A stretch of DNA of 12,829 nucleotides from Thiotrichaceae bacterium. GTDB taxonomy: Bacteria; Pseudomonadota; Gammaproteobacteria; SZUA-229. The stretch spans positions 1-12,829 of the forward strand of contig NVWZ01000037.1 of the NCBI GenBank assembly GCA_002746365.1, in the 5' to 3' direction. The notes beneath the pieces were generated by a model. That model saw nothing but the letters and a program-made list of their open reading frames with translations, had not been told where the DNA came from and made no database searches. This document shows positions 7,903 through 12,829 of the stretch, in pieces (the first letter of the stretch is position 1; each line of letters begins with the position of its first letter). The translations under genes were made by a program, and so were the position numbers.

Positions 7903-9003
7903 TTAAATATGCAAAAAATCTTGGAACGCGTTCACCACATATTGAACTTCATCCTCATTTATGGTCGGTGACATTGGAATACTCAGCACCTCATCTGCCA
8001 GCATGTCTGCCATAGGTAAGTTATATTTTTCAGAGCCTTGATAACAGGCTTGCCGATGTGGGGGGATAGGATAGTGAGTGACCGTTGACACCCCTTTTTG
8101 TTCCAGGTGGACCTTTAATGCTTCACGTTTTTTACTACGAATAACGTAAAGATGCCACACAGGTTCTGCAAACGCTGGAACATGAGGCAATATGATATCT
8201 GCGTCTTCTAGCAATCTCGTGTATTGATCTGCAACTTCTCTACGACATGCATTCCATTCATCAAGCACCGCTAATTTGACACGCAAAAAAGCAGCCTGCA
8301 TTTCATCCAGTCGACTGTTATACCCAATGATCTCATGCTGATATTTTACTTTTGAGCCGTAGTTGCGAAGCTGCATAATCTTTTCTGCGATGGCATCATC
8401 GTTAGTAAGTACCGCGCCACCATCACCAAGGGCACCTAAATTTTTACCCGGATAAAAACTTGTGGCAGCAGCATGACCTAATGAACCGGTACGCCGCCCT
8501 TTGTAACGCGCGCCTTGTGCCTGAGCGGCATCTTCTATAACAACAAGACCGTGTTTAACGGCCAGCGCATTTATCGGATCCATGTCGGCTGGTTGACCGT
8601 ACAAGTGAACAGGCATAATCGCACGAGTACGCTCAGTAATAGCATTAGAAATCAACGTTGGATCTATGTTGTGTGTGTCGATGTTCGGTTCAACAGGGAC
8701 CGGAGTTGCTCCACACTCAGTAACGGCAAGCCAGGTAGCAATAAAAGTATTTGAAGGTACGATGACTTCATCACCTGGACCAATATCATAAGCTCGAAGT
8801 AATAGATGAAGTGCCTCGAGACCATTACCCACACCTATACAATGCTTCACTTCGCAATATTGTGCAAATTCACTCTCAAAAGCTTCCAGCTCTGATCCCA
8901 TGACAAACCACCCCGAATCAATCACCCTTCGGTAGGCTGCGTCAAGTGGTTCACGGATTGGTTGATGTAGACGGCCAAGATCAAGGAATGGTACTAATTT
9001 CAT
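7903..9003 (-). CDS. fdtB: dTDP-3-amino-3,6-dideoxyhexose transaminase (FdtB/QdtB type)
   Basis: The 366-residue PLP enzyme belongs to the DegT/DnrJ/EryC1 family and is full length. Landmarks are the start motif VPFLDLGR (4-11), [14 protein letters not shown] (81-94), [14 protein letters not shown] (131-144), [10 protein letters not shown] (156-165) with D158 and Q161 as the PLP ring contacts, and [15 protein letters not shown] (182-196) with K187 as the PLP lysine. [15 protein letters not shown] is characteristic of the 3-aminotransferases FdtB and QdtB that act on dTDP-3-keto-6-deoxyhexose. The start overlaps the ketoisomerase stop by four bases (ATGA), exactly the enzyme order of the pathway. 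Whether the product is Fuc3N or Qui3N depends on the ketoisomerase and cannot be settled from this protein. Its G+C is higher than in flanking genes (for example 31 of 60 bases in 8041-8100). Confidence 0.93.
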   Translation of the reverse strand: MKLVPFLDLGRLHQPIREPLDAAYRRVIDSGWFVMGSELEAFESEFAQYCEVKHCIGVGNGLEALHLLLRAYDIGPGDEVIVPSNTFIATWLAVTECGATPVPVEPNIDTHNIDPTLISNAITERTRAIMPVHLYGQPADMDPINALAVKHGLVVIEDAAQAQGARYKGRRTGSLGHAAATSFYPGKNLGALGDGGAVLTNDDAIAEKIMQLRNYGSKVKYQHEIIGYNSRLDEMQAAFLRVKLAVLDEWNACRREVADQYTRLLEDADIILPHVPAFAEPVWHLYVIRSKKREALKVHLEQKGVSTVTHYPIPPHRQACYQGSEKYNLPMADMLADEVLSIPMSPTINEDEVQYVVNAFQDFLHI

Positions 9004-9413
9004 TTGATCATTCTCTGGGCATCACTAATAAACTGGCCGTAGTCACGATAGTAATCCAATTCATCGTAATACTCTGAGGCCAGCACCATGCATACTGCTC
9101 CTGATGAAAAGTTGTCAATTTCTCGCCAAATCATTGGGCAGACATAAAGCCCGTAGTAACTACGATCCATATGCATAGTCTTTTTTGAGTGACCGTCATC
9201 TAGATGTATATCAAATGACCCGGCCATGGCGATGATCAACTGGTGCAGATCTTTATGCGCATGCCCGCCTCGCTCTGCGCCGCCAGGAACATCATATAAA
9301 TAATAAACACGCTTAATATCAAAAGGCACATGCCTCTCGCCTTCAATAAATGTCAAATTTCCACGCGGATCATTAATTTTAGGCAAGTCTATTCGTTGAC
9401 ATCGTTCAATCAT
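9000..9413 (-). CDS. fdtA: dTDP-4-keto-6-deoxyglucose 3,4-ketoisomerase (FdtA/QdtA, WxcM-like cupin)
   Basis: The 137-residue single-domain cupin is typical length for sugar 3,4-ketoisomerases. Signature residues are [11 protein letters not shown] (15-25), [15 protein letters not shown] (29-43), [13 protein letters not shown] (48-60) with H51 and H53 as the presumed catalytic pair, [10 protein letters not shown] (65-74), and the closing block [32 protein letters not shown]. It would isomerise dTDP-4-keto-6-deoxyglucose to the 3-keto form in the cytoplasm. FdtA gives the galacto and QdtA the gluco epimer, and I cannot tell these apart reliably here, so the fdtA symbol is a family label. An SD-like TAAGAG precedes the ATG. 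It is followed by fdtB with an ATGA overlap and preceded by the acyltransferase with a 39-bp gap. Confidence 0.92.
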   Translation of the reverse strand: MIERCQRIDLPKINDPRGNLTFIEGERHVPFDIKRVYYLYDVPGGAERGGHAHKDLHQLIIAMAGSFDIHLDDGHSKKTMHMDRSYYGLYVCPMIWREIDNFSSGAVCMVLASEYYDELDYYRDYGQFISDAQRMIK

Positions 9414-9452
9414 TGTTTACTCTTACGCCAATATAAGCTTTGCTTTTCACTG

Positions 9453-10214
9453 TCATTCCTCATCAGAATCCTCAAATTTCTTTTTCCATTCTTCAACTAT
9501 CGAATCCGGATAGCCACGATGAAAATGCCTTATCCAGGGGTAGGCAGACTCATCAGAACCATCACGTCTGGTTATCGACTTTGCTTCACCCATAATACGA
9601 GCAGGAATGCCAGCAACGACCATATGGTCAGGCACGTCTTCACCCACACAAGCCTTTGCTGCAACCAGCGAATGCCGACCAATTCTAACACCAGGCAACA
9701 CGACTGACGATGCGGCAATACTGGCAAAGTCCTCAATTATACAGCCTAACAGCTGATTACTTGGCGGCGTTGGGTCATTAGTTAGTACCACATACGGAAA
9801 AATCCAGACAAAGCTTCCAATAACTGTCTTTTTTCCTACAAAAACATTCGATTGAAATCTTACATAATCCCCTATCTGGCAATCACCCTGTATCTCACTC
9901 ATTGTACCTATTTGAAAATTTTTACCCGCTGAGGTATTTTCCCTGACGTTTACGTTATGACCAGTTACAAGACCATCACCAAATATTGATGACTCGTAAA
10001 AAATAGAGTGGGAACGTATAAGAGAGTCTTTTGAAATTTTTAATGGCGAACCATCAGCAAGCGGCGTAGATATGCCTAGCTCGCAATGACTGCCAACTTT
10101 TGTCCTGTCCCCAATAACCACGTTTTCATGGATGATCGTGAACGCACCTACTTCGACATCTGAACCGATTTTTGCACCAGGATCAATGTGAGCAGTTTGA
10201 TGTATTTTAGACAT
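9453..10214 (-). CDS. Left-handed beta-helix acyltransferase, probable QdtC-like sugar N-acetyltransferase
   Basis: The 253-residue protein is built largely of hexapeptide repeats, as in IHQTAHIDPGAKIGSDVEVGAF (4-25), IHENVVIGDRTKVGSH, IGDYVRFQSNVFVGKKTVIGSF and IAASSVVLPGVRIGRHSLVAAKACVGEDVP. These define a trimeric left-handed beta-helix acyltransferase that uses acetyl-CoA. The tail carries PARIMGEA then a YPWIRHFHRGYP segment, seen in acyltransferases attached to amino-sugar pathways. Its position directly before the ketoisomerase and 3-aminotransferase suggests it acetylates the 3-amino group of dTDP-Fuc3N or dTDP-Qui3N. The alternative is an O-acetyltransferase or use of another acyl donor. 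The gene starts 2 bp after the GT61 stop, so it is probably translated from readthrough by the same ribosomes. The expected length for QdtC-like enzymes is about 250-270 residues, so it looks complete. Confidence 0.82.
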   Translation of the reverse strand: MSKIHQTAHIDPGAKIGSDVEVGAFTIIHENVVIGDRTKVGSHCELGISTPLADGSPLKISKDSLIRSHSIFYESSIFGDGLVTGHNVNVRENTSAGKNFQIGTMSEIQGDCQIGDYVRFQSNVFVGKKTVIGSFVWIFPYVVLTNDPTPPSNQLLGCIIEDFASIAASSVVLPGVRIGRHSLVAAKACVGEDVPDHMVVAGIPARIMGEAKSITRRDGSDESAYPWIRHFHRGYPDSIVEEWKKKFEDSDEE

Positions 10215-10216
10215 AA

Positions 10217-11587
10217 TTATACCGCATCAACTGCTGCGATAATATCTTTCGGATCAACAGTAAAATCGCCATGAATACCAAGACTTTTAGATTTTATTAT
10301 ATTACCCAGCACATACGTTGCGTGGCACTTAACCGCGCATGCAATATTCTGCCAGTACCAATAAGGCATATGGTTATGTTGAGCCATTAAAATAATAATT
10401 CTTGTGTGTGGCTTACAAAACATCAGATTCACCAGTGCCGCGCCGGTAGCACCGACTACAATATCTGCTTGTGAAAACACTCGTACCTGTTCACGAAAAT
10501 CTAATTTTTCAGGCTCTATGATAACAAACCCTCTATCAACAAGTAGATTCTCAATATCGCTATAATTAGTTAATGACCTGACACCCGTATTTCTGCGTAT
10601 TAATATTTTTTTAAATGATAATTTATCGTTGCGGCCAACATGATCTTGCATTTTCATAGCAAGGTTTGTAAGAGCATACTGGCTAAACACTCCATGAGGA
10701 TTATCTAGACTTTTTCTAGATCGTACGCCAAACGGCACATAACCTGTAGGAGAGACAACATACAGGTGATCAATCTCCAAACATCTACCTTCCGGCAAGG
10801 CTATTATATCTCTCTTTTCACCCGTTACGATATAGAGTGATTCCAATATATTGGGGTGAAGCCCCTCATTAATTATGATTGGAACATCAACGAAGCGCTC
10901 ATCTTCACAAAACAGCAAAATACGAGGCAAAACCTCAGTGAGCCAATGTGAATAGTTTCCAGCACAGGCATCTAAGAACGTAGCCGCTTTTTCAAAACGT
11001 ATTGGTGACTTATCATTAATCAGCCAATATGCATTTTTCGAACGTAATTTAATTATTACTCGGCCATGTAATTCCTCACTGGTTTTATCGCGATCAAAAT
11101 CATACAACCCATGATGTAAGATAACATTCTCTTTCAATATAAAATTAGTACCACCTCCTACGACTGCAGAATTTAGAACTGTGAGAAATATTTCTGGAAA
11201 ATCATATTTTTTATTCGTCAATCCAAAACACGGAGCTGCATCAACTGGGAACACCTTGGGCAATGGCACATTAACTACTTGCATTTTTTTATATAAATGT
11301 TTGTCTGTAAGCATCTGATTTATATATTTTGAATAATCAGTTAAAGAACAACTCTCGAACCAACCTTTTTTAACAACTTCCATGTAATAAGAAAGCTTAT
11401 TAATCAGTGGGTAGCCGCACTCCCACATCCAACGAGTGACCATACGTATATAACGGTATCTTTTAAAATACCCTATATAACACTTACCAAAAAATGAACC
11501 TTTAAGTCTGTAGATGACGCTTTTACCCGATCCATCAGATGGCTCTATGTGGTGAATGGTTGGGATATGTAAGTTATGCTGTGACAC
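10217..11587 (-). CDS. GT61-family glycosyltransferase (DUF563)
   Basis: The 456-residue protein carries the GT61/DUF563 catalytic region in its second half. CAGNYSHWLTEVLPRILLF (208-226) is the family's NYxHWLxExLPRL motif. KKILIRRNTGVRSLTNYSDIENLL, GFVIIEPEKLDFREQVRVFSQ, ADIVVGATGAALVNLMF (374-390) and the RIIIL strand close the GT-B-type nucleotide-binding lobe. In place of the common GPHGA the motif reads GATGA, a variant I believe is also seen in the family. Roughly the first 130 residues lie outside the recognised domain and are not assigned. The start is GTG; an in-frame stop (TAA) occurs five codons upstream, so the N-terminus cannot extend far. The gene sits after the sulfotransferase with a 65-bp gap and 2 bp before the acyltransferase. 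Its sugar donor is unknown. Confidence 0.87.
   Translation of the reverse strand: MSQHNLHIPTIHHIEPSDGSGKSVIYRLKGSFFGKCYIGYFKRYRYIRMVTRWMWECGYPLINKLSYYMEVVKKGWFESCSLTDYSKYINQMLTDKHLYKKMQVVNVPLPKVFPVDAAPCFGLTNKKYDFPEIFLTVLNSAVVGGGTNFILKENVILHHGLYDFDRDKTSEELHGRVIIKLRSKNAYWLINDKSPIRFEKAATFLDACAGNYSHWLTEVLPRILLFCEDERFVDVPIIINEGLHPNILESLYIVTGEKRDIIALPEGRCLEIDHLYVVSPTGYVPFGVRSRKSLDNPHGVFSQYALTNLAMKMQDHVGRNDKLSFKKILIRRNTGVRSLTNYSDIENLLVDRGFVIIEPEKLDFREQVRVFSQADIVVGATGAALVNLMFCKPHTRIIILMAQHNHMPYWYWQNIACAVKCHATYVLGNIIKSKSLGIHGDFTVDPKDIIAAVDAV
11585..11587 (-). other. GTG start codon of the GT61 gene
   Basis: GTG is the first start-type codon after the in-frame TAA at 11600-11602, with a weak purine stretch (AAAGAAA) upstream. 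The first in-frame ATG is at codon 49, which would still keep the catalytic half but lose conserved-looking N-terminal sequence. GTG is favoured, with moderate confidence. Confidence 0.5.
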
Positions 11588-11652
11588 TGAATGGTTTCTT
11601 TAAATAATAGTCGCTGTATTTAAACTGTGCATATAATGAAAAATAAAATACT
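11588..11652. other. AT-rich intergenic gap (65 bp)
   Basis: This gap lies between the first sulfotransferase and the GT61 gene. It is strongly A+T-rich, with several -10-like hexamers on the minus strand (such as TATTAT), but I could not pair any with a matching -35 at 16-18 bp. No terminator hairpin is visible, so an internal promoter remains only a possibility. Confidence 0.35.
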
Positions 11653-12486
11653 TTAACAGCTCCATGTTTCATGCAAGAACTCAGAAAACTCATCATAATT
11701 TTCAACGACATTTTTTACATCAGGAATCACTATAGAAAAACTCGACTCCTCGATCTCTTTATCTTCAACCTTTAAAAAATCGAAGATAGCGGTGTGAAAC
11801 CTTTTTCGGTCAGATAGAAAATCTTCGTAGCTAACATATAATGATTCAATCTCAGAAAACTCTATCATGCTTTTCTGCACATTCACCTCTGACATCTCTA
11901 CACTCACCAGAAATTTAAATTCGTTTAAGTCTACGGAAAAAGATTTATTATCAGGAATGTAGTTTCTCTGATTATATACCTTGCGCTTATTTGCTATTAC
12001 TCCAGATAGAACTTGCTTGACCACATTTTTTCTTTCGAGGTAGATGACTTTATAATCCAGTTCTTTTAAGACTGCTAGAAAGGCAGGTAGATTTAGCACC
12101 TGATGACCCAACAACTTAAACCCTACAGCTTGATTACCCAAATCAAAAGCATGATTCTCCATCTCCTGCAGATACGTCTTCATTATTTTTGAAATTGTTA
12201 AAAGCTTACCTTTATAGAAATAAACATCTTTTGAAAACAACTTAAACGTTTTGGTTTGCTTTAACCAAAGATCGAAAGTGGGGAACCAGTCTTGTAGCCC
12301 ATAACGGTCAAAATCGACACCAAAATTATCATATAACTCTTTCAACATCGGGTCACTATCAAGGTTTATAAAAAGCTCTTGCCAACACACCACGTCTTCA
12401 TGTTTATTAATTTCATCAATTATTGCTGTCGACCCAGTTCTCCCTCTGGTCAAAACCACGAATTTTGTAGCATCTATCTCATTCAT
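11653..12486 (-). CDS. Sulfotransferase (Stf0-like)
   Basis: The 277-residue product has the 5'-phosphosulfate loop FVVLTRGRTGSTAIIDEI (9-26), then CWQELF (34-39), which resembles the segment after the loop in Stf0-type enzymes. The 3'-phosphate site is KVIYLERKNVVKQVLSGVIA (146-165), with R152 and S161 as the expected contacts. The LTRGRTGST form differs from the GMPRSGTTW of the other sulfotransferase in this locus, so the two are only distantly related. It would use PAPS to sulfate a sugar hydroxyl, most simply on the locus's own glycan. No signal peptide or membrane segment is seen. It lies 34 bp after the transporter ATPase, and no strong ribosome site sits at the usual distance; AAGGAAAG lies about 20 bases before the ATG. 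The A+T content is high (12 G/C in the 60 bases 12181-12240). Confidence 0.84.
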   Translation of the reverse strand: MNEIDATKFVVLTRGRTGSTAIIDEINKHEDVVCWQELFINLDSDPMLKELYDNFGVDFDRYGLQDWFPTFDLWLKQTKTFKLFSKDVYFYKGKLLTISKIMKTYLQEMENHAFDLGNQAVGFKLLGHQVLNLPAFLAVLKELDYKVIYLERKNVVKQVLSGVIANKRKVYNQRNYIPDNKSFSVDLNEFKFLVSVEMSEVNVQKSMIEFSEIESLYVSYEDFLSDRKRFHTAIFDFLKVEDKEIEESSFSIVIPDVKNVVENYDEFSEFLHETWSC

Positions 12487-12520
12487 CTTTAATATTTAAA
12501 ACAACTTTCCTTAACGATTA

Positions 12521-12829
12521 TTATTTGAAGGAATTTTGATAAGAAAGCAACACATCATCAACGCCGCCAGTTTTATTTTCGCCTTGATTATCTACCCAGA
12601 TAACTCGGTCGCAAAGTTCTTTTAGCGTGCTTTCATCATGAGAAACAATAACCACTGTTTTGTCCGAACTTATCTTATCTCTCATCGCTGCATTTGATTT
12701 TTTCCTGAACTCAGCATCACCGACACCTAACACCTCATCGACCAAAATCACATCTGGATTGATTTGAATCGAAACAGAAAAACCTAATCTTGCGCGCATA
12801 CCAGTCGAATATGCACGAACAGGCTCATC
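12521..12829 (-). CDS. wzt: Polysaccharide ABC transporter ATP-binding protein (Wzt/KpsT-like), partial (N-terminus beyond window)
   Basis: The frame is open to the right edge, giving 102 C-terminal residues that begin DEPVRAYSTGMRARLGF. The YSTGMRARL segment is the ABC signature as it appears in Wzt/TagH/KpsT exporters. It is followed by the Walker B stretch PDVILVDEVLGVGD with the D-loop, FRKKS, and VIVSHDESTLKELCDRVIWV containing the switch histidine. The Walker A region lies outside the window. The protein stops about 15 residues after the nucleotide-binding domain (SYQNSFK), so it lacks the C-terminal carbohydrate-binding domain of long Wzt proteins such as that of E. coli O9a. It would pair with a Wzm-type permease to export the finished, lipid-linked glycan across the inner membrane. 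The first sulfotransferase gene starts 34 bp downstream. Confidence 0.93.
   Translation of the reverse strand, partial: DEPVRAYSTGMRARLGFSVSIQINPDVILVDEVLGVGDAEFRKKSNAAMRDKISSDKTVVIVSHDESTLKELCDRVIWVDNQGENKTGGVDDVLLSYQNSFK

Noticed and set aside
1494..8754. Several short open frames of 63-79 codons, mostly plus strand (1557-1751, 4132-4338, 4878-5069, 7776-8015, 8515-8754) and one minus strand (1494-1697)
   Set aside because: All lie inside strongly supported genes in other frames and show no family motif, so they are taken as shadows.
9330..9707. Plus-strand open frame of 125 codons antisense to the ketoisomerase/acyltransferase junction
   Set aside because: It spans two well-supported minus-strand genes, has no recognisable domain and has low-complexity leucine/phenylalanine runs expected from reverse reading of coding DNA.
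10704..10720. Two TCTAGA hexamers separated by five bases
   Set aside because: They encode the Ser-Arg and Leu-Asp portions of the GT61 protein; with no partner sites or regulatory context this looks like coincidence.

Overview
The window is an interior slice of a surface-polysaccharide (O-antigen or capsule) biosynthesis locus from a Gram-negative bacterium. Every recognisable gene lies on the minus strand and the genes are packed with short gaps or stop/start overlaps. A gammaproteobacterium is the best guess, from family content only: a Wzt-type exporter ATPase, an FdtA/FdtB pair and a WbqC-like protein. The genus cannot be read from the sequence. No rRNA, tRNA, insertion sequence, CRISPR array or clear terminator is visible. 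Both edges cut genes: an ABC-transporter ATPase at the right and a rhamnosyltransferase-like GT2 at the left.

In transcription order (right to left): the 3' end of a short Wzt/KpsT-like export ATPase (12521-12829); a Stf0-like sulfotransferase (11653-12486); a GT61 glycosyltransferase (10217-11587); then a sugar-nucleotide block of left-handed beta-helix acyltransferase (9453-10214), sugar 3,4-ketoisomerase FdtA/QdtA (9000-9413) and 3-aminotransferase FdtB/QdtB (7903-9003). Next come a GT2 (7029-7883), a class I methyltransferase (6344-7036) and a second sulfotransferase of a different type (5526-6347). These are followed by two tandem DegT/DnrJ/EryC1 aminotransferases (4276-5484 and 3074-4279), a WbqC-like protein (2352-3074), a GT-B glycosyltransferase (820-2316) and a partial GT2 (1-666).

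Inferred joint function: FdtA/QdtA, FdtB/QdtB and the acyltransferase would turn dTDP-4-keto-6-deoxyglucose into dTDP-3-acetamido-3,6-dideoxyhexose (Fuc3NAc or Qui3NAc). The tandem DegT pair plus WbqC probably makes a second amino sugar. Four glycosyltransferases assemble the glycan, the methyltransferase and the two sulfotransferases decorate it, and the ABC transporter exports it. The first dTDP-sugar enzymes (RmlA, RmlB), the PAPS-supply enzymes, the membrane permease (Wzm) and the initiating transferase are not in the window.

The most unusual points are two different sulfotransferases in one glycan locus, the tandem aminotransferase pair in which one copy has an atypical cofactor-contact residue, and an exporter ATPase without a carbohydrate-binding tail. 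Base composition is mosaic, with fdtA/fdtB clearly richer in G+C than the genes on either side.
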